Shown here: one piece after another, positions 41,501 to 51,889 of the stretch
Numbering within the stretch: the stretch's first letter is position 1
Layout: every line of letters begins with the position of its first letter
Assembly: GCF_021155765.1 (NCBI RefSeq)
Contig: NC_060112.1
Coordinates: forward strand, 6,448,001-6,512,000
DNA: 64,000 bases
Origin: Diprion similis
Lineage: Eukaryota; Arthropoda; Insecta; Hymenoptera; Diprionidae
Direction: 5' to 3'
Notes under the pieces: generated by a model
The model's input: only the letters and a program-made list of their open reading frames with translations
Databases searched by the model: none
Told to the model about the DNA's origin: nothing
Position numbers and translations under genes: made by a program

Positions 41501-44500
41501 AAATACCGTGATAGGATCACCCAGGAAAAATAATTCTTCCGAATGATAAACTTACTCATTTCCGCTAAACCTGATACATTAGTCAAACGAAATCGCATCA
41601 GGAACTGATAACGGAAATGAGAAAGATGATAACAATTTTGAGCAAAATTACCCGGTCAATTGTTCTTCTGATTTCAATGGTCAAAAGTCGATAGGAATGC
41701 ATTGTACAATATTATTCTTACTTGTGATAAAAAATTTGTCACACGAAATTCGGTACGGAAATTGTATAAGGTATATCCTTCAAAGATAAGTGGAGTAGGA
41801 GTTCGAATTAAGAGTTGGAAATAATAAAAATGGGCAATTCGTTGTTTTCCGTTTTGAATAATGTATACATATGGACATTTCTTCCACCCATTTTCTTCCC
41901 GCATCTTTTTCCGGCACATATAAATGGGTCTCTTTTCTCAGGAATTGATTTTTGACTGAACTAAAATACTCGCGTGCGGTTTTCGGACGGATTGTCAATT
42001 CTCAGTTTTGTTATGAGTTACATGTTGTACAATCACAGAGCGTTTATCCCATAGCAAGTTGAAGTCAAAGCAGTATATGTAGATGTGACGTATGTATATC
42101 TGCTTGTACGCATATATAACGCTATAATGCTTACAACGTATCACGTATCAACGGGTCTCCAGGCTGCCAGGATGCGTGGAAAGGAAACGAGACACTTTTG
42201 TTCAGTTGATATCGCGAGGTTGACTAAGCAGCCACTGTGAACTGGTCTGTTGCATTATTATACACACCCACCATTAAACCCCGCAAGTGCCTTGTGTCAT
42301 TTGCTGTATTCTCGACCCGCGATTTCCCAGATTTCCCAGATTTTTGAAGTCGGAAATGTAGGATTTAGCGATTTCCACCGTGATTTCCGAATGATTAAAA
42401 CCGGTTCAAAATGTTCGCCAAAATGTGCGGGTGCTTTATCGAGAACTCTGAATTGTCCAGAGCCAGCGTGCGGAGGAACAGCCGATCACTCGATGTCATC
42501 CAGGTGAAAACAAAAAAAAAAAAACATACAAACAAACAGAAAACGTCCCGTGACCGTGCAACAAAACGTGGCACGTGATCTCAGATGTGATGCAAATTAA
42601 AGGGAACAGCTACGGTCACCGTTACTTGCTACTATCGTTTTGCGTTGTCATCCGTTGTTCCAGGAAACGGTTATTATAGTTCTGCGAATGCCCAGCGAAT
42701 TTCAACGAAATGGCGGGAAATTTGAAATTTTTTATTCACTTATCTGCTGTGCGAAATATTTGACCACTTTTAATATCGCTACTGTTCTGCTTCAGGCCGA
42801 TCTTCAGAGCAGGACAAGCCGCAATCACCACGTTCGTAGAACGAACAGTGATCTTGGGGGTCAGAGACTCTTACAATGGGACACGAGGTCCGGATACAGC
42901 CACGCTCACAATTATCGCAGAATGCTGTCGACCCCTTCGCCCATCAAGACGCGTCCCCCGAGATTGAGTCCGAGACATTCCTCCAACGACATAGTAACGC
43001 TCAGAAGGTGAGTAATCGCCAAATGGACGCAAAATCTTATCGGCAGCACTTTTTTTTTTTAATTCTATACAATTCTTCAATTTTTGTCTCATTTTTGTTT
43101 TCTCAGACACAATGAAGTACGTATAATGCACCGTTAGTTTATTTACACGAGCACAGATTGGTTCTCGTCTGGTTTATAGGTACTCTCGGGCGGTGAAAAA
43201 TAATATCATCGAAGAATCGGATCTTTTCCAATTATCATAACCTTTCCCAGTTTTCGCCGAGAGAAATGTAACTTAATTCACTACTCTGCAAATTATGGAT
43301 AGCAATTTTACGATTGGCAATTTTTCGAAACTGTCCAAATATACTATGCACCGTCATTTGTATATATTTAGAGTTGGAGGTAAGAGTAATCGTTGAATAC
43401 GGATTTGGTTCTATCGCTGTTCTAATGTGCAGAATATCCCCAGTTAATATCTTTTGACATAAGTAAAAATTAAATGGAAAACTCAACAGTTACGAAACTT
43501 TAGTTGGAACGATTGCTCATGCATCGAATGTAAAAGAAGCAATCCGTTCTTCTTTGATAAATAGCGCTCGGGTACCGTTTAGGTATCCATTTTACTCATA
43601 GATGTAAATATAAATTTTTTGTTTTTGTTCAAACTTTTCCAGTAAATCGAGGGACAATAGTGGTAGGTGGAATTACAAGGGTATCTAATTTGTACTTGCT
43701 TTTGTTCGTCCTATACAAGAAAAAAAAAATAACGAAAGAAAAAAACATGAGACATGATTGAGTAATGATTTGTCATAATTTATCTGTAGCGATGTTACAC
43801 GTTATGTAAGTTAATTTGTTGTTGAATGGTATATCAATAGTGTGTATATACATATGTCGAGTTTCACTAGTTATTACATTATATTATACATTATATTGTA
43901 CAACCATTGCGCGTAATTCCATGTCCAGGAACTTTAAGCCCCCCCGTTATTGAATGGTTCCATTTTTCAAATTTCATGCTAGTAACTCGAAAGGGAGGAA
44001 TACCAGGACAAATTTAAGACGCTCCCTCAGTCAACCACTTGGCATAAATCAACTCTCGCCTTTGATGCGCGCCAAAACTGCAGGTGAGCACGAATAAGTT
44101 CCTCAGTGAAAAAACATCCTCGAAAAACTTATACAAGTAGCGAAAATCACTTGACATCTCTTTAAGATTCATCTTAAAATACAAGGATATCCAGAGTATG
44201 AGCGCGACTAAACCAATATGGCATCGTACTGCGAAAACAGCTGATCGTTGTTGGCAAACTTTGATAACATAAACACAGAAAGATGCTCATCCAAACAGCC
44301 GTACAGTCGTTCTGTTAAATTAGATCGACTTGAAGTGAATTTCCAGCAAGAGGAAAACTTTTGAAGTAAAATATGATGCTGTTATCGCTGCAAGCGGTGA
44401 TTCACTGAATTTTGAAACTCTTTCGTGGGGAAAAGTTGCTTGAATAATAATTCAAGCAAAATACAATTCCAGTGCTTTAAAATAATAAACAATTGAATGG

Positions 44501-47500
44501 TTGATTGATATATGGTTTCACATTCATTGAATAAATTGAAGGATATGAAAAGAAAGATTGAATTTTAAGATTGCCCAAAAATTAGTTAGGTTGTTGTTCG
44601 TGTTATGATTATATCGTGGTTCGCTGGAGTCTGTACCGAGATCCTTAATGCTCCAGGTGCGAGGTTGCCCGGTGGAAACGTGCTGTCGGAGGATGAACAG
44701 GACGCCAGATGTGGAGGCGGTACGTCAGACGACGAGATGATGTCGGACTCGGAATCCTCGGTCGCGTCACTGTCGGATAGGAAGAAGTCATCCTTCGAGC
44801 AAACGATGGATGAGGATGTCGCCATCCTGGCCGAGGCGGTTTGGGATCACGTCGCTATGGAGCCAGAAGAGCTCGCCTTCAGAGCCGGAGACGTGATCGA
44901 CGTTCTGGACACAATCGACAGGGACTGGTGGTGGGGAAGCTGTAGAAATGAACACGGCTGGTTCCCGGCTGCATTCGTCAGGGTAAGTGGACCGTCGATC
45001 AGCCCATTCAAACACTAAATAAAGGGAGTAACCTGCACTCTTGAAATCAGGTGTAAACGGTAAGAAAAAGTCCTGTAAAGTCGCTTTAAAGTACTTGAAG
45101 TCAAGAAATCACTTAAAATCTTTTGAAGTCTTGAAGTCTTAAATTAAAGCGTAAACCTAACTTCGAAAGTGGTCATCACCTCGCATTTAATCCATCTCAT
45201 GTCCGAACCCCTTGAGCTGATCATTAAACTCCACTTTCAGCTGCGGGTCAGCCAAGAAGACACAGTGGAGGACTGCCTAGCGGCGATGGCTTCGGGCGTA
45301 TCGATGAATTCCCAGCTCAGAAGGCGGACTAGCGTTTCGTTGCTTTCGAACGAGCAGGTGAGGTCGAGTGTTGTACGAGAACTGGTGCAAACCGAGCGAG
45401 ACTTTGTAAAGATTTTGCGAGACGTTGCCGAGGGTTACGTAGCCGAGTGCAGAAGACGGAGCGACATGTTCACCGAGGACCAGATTGAGGCAATTTTCAT
45501 AAACATCGAAGAGCTGCTCGATTTCCAATCGGATTTTCTCAAAGAACTCGAATCCGTCATAGACTGGAATGCCCCGCACAAAAGCTGTGTAGGAGAGTGC
45601 TTCTTGAACCACGTGAGTGGGTTTTTGTAAAGGATACGTCGATTTCGGATGCGAGAGATTCGGTGACACCTCGTGTTTTTTCCGCATTACAGAGATCCGG
45701 GTTCAGGATGTATTCCGAGTACTGTAACAGCCACCCGATGGCGATGGCGACGCTGCAGGAGCTCTATCAGCACAATCGCTACAGCAAATTCTTCGAGGGT
45801 TGTCGGCTGATGAGGGGACTCATCGAGATACCGCTGGACGGTTACCTGCTGACGCCTGTTCAGAGGATTTGCAAGTATCCACTGCAGCTCGCTGAGCTGT
45901 TGAAATACACGAAAGCTGATCACCCGGATTTCGAAAAGATAAAAGAGGCTCTCGAGGCGATGAGGGGTGTCGCAGTTTTGATAAACGAGAGAAAACGACG
46001 GATGGAAAGTCTCGAGAAACTCGCCGCCTGGCAGCAAAGGGTCGAAGGATGGGAGGCGAGTAACTTCTTAGTTGCTGTATAAACACCGCCTTTTCGTAAC
46101 GACTAATTTCGTTCTCTTGTTATATAATTCCAGGCTGAGGACCTTATCGAGGTGTCCTCACAGCTCATTCATCAGGGTGAAGTTATCAGAGTTACCAGTG
46201 GTATGTGGACCAACAACATAACTCTTTTCCTTTTCGATCATCAGCTCGTCTACTGCAAGAAGGATATATTAAAACGCAACACCTACGTCTACAAGGGTCG
46301 GATTTACCTCGATACCAGCGAAGTGATCGACGTTCCAGACGGCAAGGGTGAGTACGAGGCTCGATGGGCTTGTTTCACCAAAATCAGAAACTTAAAAGTC
46401 AGAAATCGTGATGTGTAAATCCATTTTGTAAAGTCACCATTCGTTTTGGAGTCACCGAACGGATTCTGGGCTTGTTGACTATTTATTTCAAGGCTTAACA
46501 CTTAAGCTCTGACCGATTAGGAACTAAAAAATGCATACTAATCAATTCTAATGTTCCAAATCGATAGATCCGCAACTCGGGGTGACCGTGAGACACTGCC
46601 TGAAGGTGTATAGCTGCGTTCGTGACAAATGGCTTCTCTTCTGTTGCCGAACTGCCGATGAGAAGAGACAGTGGCTCGCTGCTATGGCGGAGGAGCGACG
46701 GCTTGTCCAGCAGGATCGAACCGATGGTCTTGATTTTCCACCCGCGGCTAGGCAACTCGCCAAAATAGCTGCCACTAGGGAAAGGTGCCGACCACCCAGC
46801 AAGCCCAGCAGTAAGTGAAATACCAGCAACTCGAGTAAAATGAATTGCGAGTATTCTATACGACAAAATGACGAAATGATAATAATATTATTTAACAGAG
46901 GCTTTAAGCCAGTGACTTAATTGAATCAAATTGAAATTCAAGATTACGGTATTGTCTTCACGTCACAAAGTTAGAAACTTACTAATACAGACTGAAGGAT
47001 AGTAGTTAGATGATATATAATTTTCTTTGATATAGATCGTCCAATTTTCACGAATTACAGCGATCATTTTTTTGGTAGATGAGTTTTCTAAGGTGAATTG
47101 GTTCTTCAACTTCCTTATAGCAAATCACAAAAATGTTGAATACCGGAACACTATCCAGCATAATGAATGAACCGATACTTTATCAAGAGACATACCAAGG
47201 TTACTGAAAATTGATTTTTAGCTATTGGTAGAAAAACATATCACAAACGAACAAAGCATCAAAATTAAAACTTATACAATCCGACGTACTTTCAAACTGT
47301 AAATTAGTTACAAACGGAAGTTGACTGTTCGAACTCGGAGTTTTTACGCGTTCAAACTTTACAAAAGATTCTTTTTGTCTCAATTAAATTCACGTTTCAA
47401 ACCCCAGTTCAATCATTTTTTTGTACTCGTTTTACGATGTTTCAAATAATCCTAAACTCTTCATTGAAAATCAACTAATTTCAACTTAAATCAATCACGC

Positions 47501-47654
47501 AGATAAAACTTACAAGCGGAATTCGGCGTACGAAGTTGCGATGCTTCCGGGACAACAAGGGGCGGGAACGAACTCTTTGGGACGGAAAGTTGGGACCTGG
47601 TTCACCTTCGGCAGCAGCAAAAAGGGGGCGAGACCGCACAATCAGCCATCCTGA
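23558..47654 (+). CDS. RhoGEF3: SH3-DH-PH Rho guanine-nucleotide exchange factor (Asef / ARHGEF4-SPATA13 class)
   Basis: Exons: 23558-23703, 23896-24160, 24837-25102, 27226-28823, 29382-30486, 34111-34249, 37158-37288, 39124-39540, 40245-40347, 42796-43007, 43983-44083, 44657-44982, 45241-45612, 45693-46055, 46134-46347, 46568-46810, 47503-47654. They join in phase to 2,051 codons. Order: Ser/Pro-rich disordered N-terminal half; a basic [11 protein letters not shown] block followed by [13 protein letters not shown]3 (about 1549-1603, ending [20 protein letters not shown]); DH (about 1643-1827, starting VRELVQTER, with [20 protein letters not shown]); PH (about 1849-1990); short tail. Known: Asef proteins activate Rac/Cdc42, are autoinhibited by SH3-DH contact and are released by APC binding. 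Introns are GT-AG except a GC donor at 46056. The first-exon donor (GTTGGC) is weak, and the frame is open upstream of 23558 to an acceptor at 23525, so the N-terminus is uncertain. An optional exon lies at 40613-40864. Confidence 0.94.
24470..24570. repeat. Dispersed repeat copy in a RhoGEF3 intron
   Basis: The stretch ATTTGAGAAAAGGTTTTAT followed by a TTCTAATGTT-containing part is shared with the arms of the foldback element near 34.7-35.0 kb. It is a partial copy of the same dispersed family. Confidence 0.5.
25595..25780. repeat. Cluster of GC-rich and AT-rich hairpins
   Basis: Within a RhoGEF3 intron, GTTGTGTGGCCGCCTT (25595-25610) is largely complementary to the segment ending GGCCACAAC at 25652, around a perfect palindrome AAGGCGGCCGCCTT (25624-25637). 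At 25739-25757 an AATTATT/AATAATT hairpin abuts a CCCACCGA/TCGGTGGG hairpin (25761-25778). This is probably a degraded mobile element; no coding product is recognised. Confidence 0.5.
31691..31735. repeat. (GGTATA)n hexanucleotide repeat
   Basis: About seven tandem copies of GGTATA in a RhoGEF3 intron. The unit does not match the usual insect telomere unit (TTAGG). Confidence 0.9.
32022..32374 (+). promoter_or_regulatory. Candidate internal promoter with paired CACGTG boxes
   Basis: Two CACGTG E-boxes (32022-32027 and 32045-32050) face each other, as CACGTGACC and GGTCACGTG, in a CpG-rich stretch (31.8-32.5 kb) that stands out from its AT-rich surroundings. It ends at a donor-like AAG/GTAATT (32374/32375). 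This would fit an alternative first exon for shorter RhoGEF3 mRNAs that splice into the 34.1-kb exon or beyond. Known: CACGTG binds bHLH-ZIP and Clock-class factors. The promoter role is inference. Confidence 0.35.
34688..35013. repeat. Foldback (MITE-like) element in a RhoGEF3 intron
   Basis: The left arm (34688-34790, with CAATTTGAGAAAAGGTTTTA and further on CTCATTTTG) is an imperfect inverted copy of the right arm (about 34940-35013), which reads GATTTGAGAAAAACTTTTAT on -. About 150 bases separate the arms. A third partial copy lies at 24.47 kb, so the family is dispersed. No transposase frame is present, so it would be non-autonomous. Confidence 0.55.
39718..39922. repeat. Long foldback element in a RhoGEF3 intron
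   Basis: A roughly 205-bp inverted repeat: the left arm includes CGCCTGAATTTCGGCAAC, and the right arm read on - gives CGCCTGAATTCCGGCAAC. Similarity extends outward to CAATTC/GAATTG and inward past GTACA and TTTTAC. The arms are at least 70 bp long with a short central spacer. It could be a MITE or form a long RNA hairpin in the pre-mRNA. Confidence 0.65.
40488..40619. repeat. Inverted repeat spanning an exon acceptor
   Basis: The left arm 40488-40533 (GAGTTTTCTGTGA...AGATAGGCAACC) and right arm 40575-40619 (GGTTGCCTATCT...TCACAGAAAACTC) are about 80% or more complementary, with perfect 13-bp and 12-bp ends and a 41-nt loop. The right arm contains the TCTCACAG acceptor of the optional exon at 40613. 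Confidence 0.75.
40613..40864 (+). CDS. RhoGEF3: Optional RhoGEF3 exon (cassette or alternative first exon)
   Basis: The frame running AAA ACT CCC AGC ACA ATG and on to ...ILIEKFK ends at AAG/GTAGAT (40864/40865). It is exactly 252 nt (84 codons), starts after TCTCACAG, and is phase 0 on both sides, so it fits between the exons ending at 40347 and starting at 42796 with or without inclusion. It encodes [18 protein letters not shown], a Gly-rich run, an acidic stretch, and [15 protein letters not shown]. Its ATG at 40628 could also start a shorter protein that keeps the SH3-DH-PH core. The coding character looks convincing; which of the two uses is real cannot be told here. Confidence 0.7.
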
Positions 47655-48475
47655 GCCAGGCCAACCTTCGTTCCGTACATCGACTTGTAGATCGGTGCAG
47701 ATTTAAATCGGCGAACGTCTGTTGCGTTGAGGCTACGGAGTTCGTTGAGTGTAGTAAATCTGCAGTAAAGCGATCGAGTCGGTTGCGGTTCGAGGGTTTC
47801 GAAACTGTGCCAATTCCTAGCTCTAGATATGAGCGAATGTGATGTGGGAAAAGATACAATGAGAGCCACGTAAATGGACTCAATCAGTGAAAGAAAATGA
47901 GTGAAATAGAAGCAGAATGACTGACTGATACACTTTTTAATTGCGACCTGTACATATTTAATGTTGTTATTACGGTATTGAAAGTTGAGACCTGAGTTGA
48001 ACAAGACAAAATCAACGAATTCAATTCGATTATCTCGGCTTAATTACTATTTAATTGGAGAATTGTATTGAGATTCTTATTTTTGCCACGATCACCATTG
48101 TGCACGTGTAAATATAATAGTTTAAATATTGTCTACAACGATGTGTACATGATATACCAATATAATGTAACGATGATCGAAAATCGATGGAAAATACGTG
48201 GCACGATTCACCTCTTGGCATAGGGATGTTTATTTACTATGTAATATAGACTATAATACGATTGATACACACGCGATTACTTTTCGATAAATAACAGATT
48301 CTAGATACACATACACATAGGGATTTATACATAGATATTATATCGAATCTCTCGAAGAGTCCAGTATACGCAATAATGCATATTAAAATAGAACCATATC
48401 GAATTATATGCTTGCTAGTAATTTACTGACTGTCACAGTAGAGATTACAAAGTAGCCTTAGAACCTCCTTAGTGA
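47655..48475 (+). other. RhoGEF3 3' untranslated region
   Basis: AT-rich sequence follows the TGA at 47652-47654, with no further in-frame coding resemblance. It runs to a cluster of poly(A) signals. Confidence 0.6.
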
Positions 48476-48598
48476 AATAAACCTTAATTTCCGTCTGTTG
48501 CATTCATGTAAAGTAGTTACTTCGTATATTTATAATAAACTGTGAAGAGCCTGCTGACCGATAAAATGTTGCCAGTTATATAGTAAAGTTATAATAAA
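48476..48598 (+). terminator. Cluster of three poly(A) signals
   Basis: AATAAA occurs at 48476, 48534 and 48593, about 0.8-0.95 kb after the RhoGEF3 stop codon. They probably serve as alternative 3' ends of that mRNA. Confidence 0.6.
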
Positions 48599-48599
48599 A

Positions 48600-50630
48600 T
48601 GTAGGTATAGAGTGATTAAAGTCCTGTTGAAATATTTAATAACAATATTATAAAACTTAGCGTGTATAAACGTATGTATATTGGATCTTTCGATTCATTG
48701 AAAAGACTGAAGGCTTAATTTCGACGCTTCCTTCTTTGGTGTGCATGACTGTTTGGAGAAAAGCTTTCTTTTTTCATTCATTCATTCGTTATTTCGTTGC
48801 CTCCTTGTCATCGATCGGTATATGCTTAAACATATATACCGCTTTCTCCTTTACCCGCATTTTTTCTTTTCATTGTATGGAAAACTCTAAAAGTATGTCT
48901 GCGTGTGTGAGTATCATATTTTACGGGGTGCCTATTGAAAATATTTAGCTGCGTAATATTCTAACTATACGTAAATGACAAAAAAAAACTGCCTAATCCA
49001 AACACTGCACTTGTAAAGTAATCAATAGTCAGTACACAAATGCGTTGAATTAATCGTAACATATTATCGATACACGCAATCGTTACGCTTTTTAACGACT
49101 ATTTATAAATAATACATTATGATTATCTAAAATGGGCTATCCTATATATAAATATAATTCGGCCGACTATAATATCTGTTAAACACGGTGCTGAAAAAAT
49201 TAAATAAGTACATTTTTTGTTGTTAGTTTTTCGTTTCTTCATTCTTTCTAAGCATGACATGGAACGGGAAAAAAATATTAAAAACTAGGCTGTTATGAAA
49301 CCGCGATGCGAGAAGAGAAGAACAATTAAATCAATTATATGACTTCGTTGTACTGCTGATTAGTCGGACGGTAACATAATTGAATAATTATTCTTCTGTC
49401 TATGACAGAAACGGCACTAATTGATCGTGTAAATAACAGTTATAGAATGTTGTAAACTTTTCGAATTAGGCTATTATTACTACACCTAAATCTCTGTAGA
49501 TATATGCATCGCTGTACTTACCGTAAAATCATCGACACGGGCGGGTCCTAAAACGATGACATTATACATCTCAGTAACGAATACAAAACTGGAAAAACGA
49601 AACATAAGGATGGGAAGAAAAAATATTTAAAGAAACTTAATACACATTTTTCTAAGGTTTTAAGAAAAAGACGAGTGTTGTAATATTTATATAATTAATA
49701 TATAGAGACGTACATATTGTATTGAAATATAAATGTAAAGAATACATTATAAGCTCTTATAACTACGTTAAATCGCAAATTAATATTTTTTCGGCAAGCG
49801 CAGCTCGATACAACTATGTCACTATTCTCATTATTATTGCTATTAATTGTACGGTTAAAAGAAAAAGAGAAAAAACAGATACTGCGCAGGTCACATACAA
49901 GATTATACATATACATATACGTATATGACAATTGGACAATATAAAATGATAAATGGCGGTACCAAGCTTCCATAGTTAATTAAATATTGTACAGAGAATA
50001 TTCGATATGTGTATATAAATAATTATTTTTCTGAGTTCATTGTATGCTATAGTTTGGTTATTATGGATATAGCCAGTCTAAAGTATAATGAGTAATACAA
50101 ATACATTAATAACAGTTTCATATATCGGTAATAAAACATTTTAGTCGATCGTTCAACCGAGGAACAATTGCAGATTCCTTTATATAAATCTTTGACGTGT
50201 ACAGTAATATAATGATGATTAAAGGTGAAAAATTGTTGCTGTTTAGCATAAAGAGTTCGTTTTCTTACTTTCCAGTTCTGGTAGAAAACGGCGAAGTTGG
50301 CGTTCCGTAAAGAAAGTTCGATATTCAACTCGTACGTTGAATTGTCGTCAGCTGTGGTAATTTTAGTTGGCTCTATTTGAATACGGTATTTTGACATTAT
50401 TCGGCTTGAATAATGTCCCTATATGTAGCGAAGGCGCCTGGTGGTGGAATCTCAGTTTTCTTACGCGAAATTAAGTCGAAAACGAAAGGTGGTCTTCTTT
50501 TTTTCCGCGACTTTAGAGTAAAAACTATGTTCGTCCGATTGTAATTAAAATGACCTTTCCTCAGTCGATTGAACCTGAAGGAATTCCAAAAATGCATTGA
50601 AAACATCGCAGAACCAACAGCTGTGGGCAT
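48600..50630. other. AT-rich spacer
   Basis: No open frame with family resemblance, no RNA gene and no long repeat was recognised. There are short TA/CATA-rich tracts near 49.9 kb. Confidence 0.45.
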
Positions 50631-50639
50631 ACGAATAAA

Positions 50640-51110
50640 ATCCGGAAAATAATTTCCATTTTCGGCTGTAACTCTTGATCCGTTGTACGCAATCGATTCC
50701 TTTCGTAAATGAGAACATTATAGCGCCTTAAGGAGTTGTACACCCCGTCTTTCAAATTAATTTCAAAGCCAAAATTTGACTGATAAAATCCGAAGGGGTT
50801 GGCCATGCTTTTTGGCGATTTTCAGAGATCGGAAATTTTTTGTCTCAGAAACGTTTTACAGCACGCTTTCTCCGCTAATTGGACCCTCAAGAATACGAAA
50901 GAGATATCAAAAAGAGCGTGGGACCAGGTGCAGAAAAATTACGAAGATAATCTTTCGTTTTCTAACTGTAACTCTTGATCAGTCGCTCGCAGCGTATTCG
51001 GACTGCGCGCGATTGATTCCTCGGGCAAAATTACGTCGAAGAAGTGCATCAAAATATTGATTACAGCATTTTTCAAAATAATCACAATTTTTACCGGAAA
51101 TCCTGAAGGT
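50640..51110. repeat. Decayed outlying copies of the 312-bp satellite
   Basis: Recognisable but heavily diverged monomers: AACTCTTGATCCGTTG at about 50669, a CCGAAGGGGTTGGCC box at about 50790, AAGAGCGTGGGACCA near 50911, then CTCGCAGCGTATTCGGACTG near 50985 and AATTACGTCGAAGAAGTG near 51030. The order and spacing follow the monomer of the main array. A further fragment lies near 51335-51430 (TTTTTTGTCTCAGGATCGATTTG, GGACCCTCGGGA). Confidence 0.75.
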
Positions 51111-51132
51111 TGCAGGGTGAAGGCAAAAGGGC

Positions 51133-51168
51133 GTTAGCTTTACGCTAACATTACCGGGCTACGCCCGG
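51133..51168. repeat. Two adjacent perfect hairpins at the satellite edge
   Basis: GTTAGC-tttac-GCTAAC (51133-51149) is followed four bases later by CCGGGC-tac-GCCCGG (51154-51168). They sit just after the decayed satellite copy and before unrelated sequence, so they may mark the end of an inserted element. Confidence 0.7.
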
Positions 51169-51889
51169 ACATGGTTTTCAGTAGATTCCCTCTTCCCTCG
51201 TGCGAAGGCTGGTGTTTCTATTTGCAACTGCCAACCTGGTTTTGACTCCCTTCCTCACTCCGTACATGATAAACACAATTGTAATGAGTGTAGTCTGTTA
51301 CTATTACTATTATTATCACTTTGAAATGGAAGATTTTTTTGTCTCAGGATCGATTTGCTTGACGCTTTCAGGACTATTAGGACCCTCGGGATGCGGAGAA
51401 AACATCTCAAACAGTAATAAAGCGAGGGCTATGGAAATACAAAGAAAATATGGGAAATATTCATTTTTTGTTCGTTATTATAAAGGTTACATGTAAAAGT
51501 GAGAAAATAATATCATACATCATATGTTGTACCCCGCAGAGATGTGTTCCACCAGTACGAAGGCTAGAGCTGAGGCTAAATTTGACCGTGATCACTATCT
51601 GATGTAGGATTTTCCACATTTTGCTGAGGACAATCTATAGTGTGCACGTATTTTCTCATATGTCAATAAAATTTCTTAGGTAACATTTGATCATATGTAG
51701 CACATTGTTTTGTATGTTATTTTATGTCTTGTCGTCGACTTCGAGAATTATGACACACTGACACCGGAATACTTGTACTAGAATTAGGGCATATTAAATA
51801 AACTGTTCTGGGCAAAGTCTGGAACTGAAACCTACAAATAATTGAGTTTTTTCCTTACCTCAGGAAGATATCTGTGCAGATATGACGTG

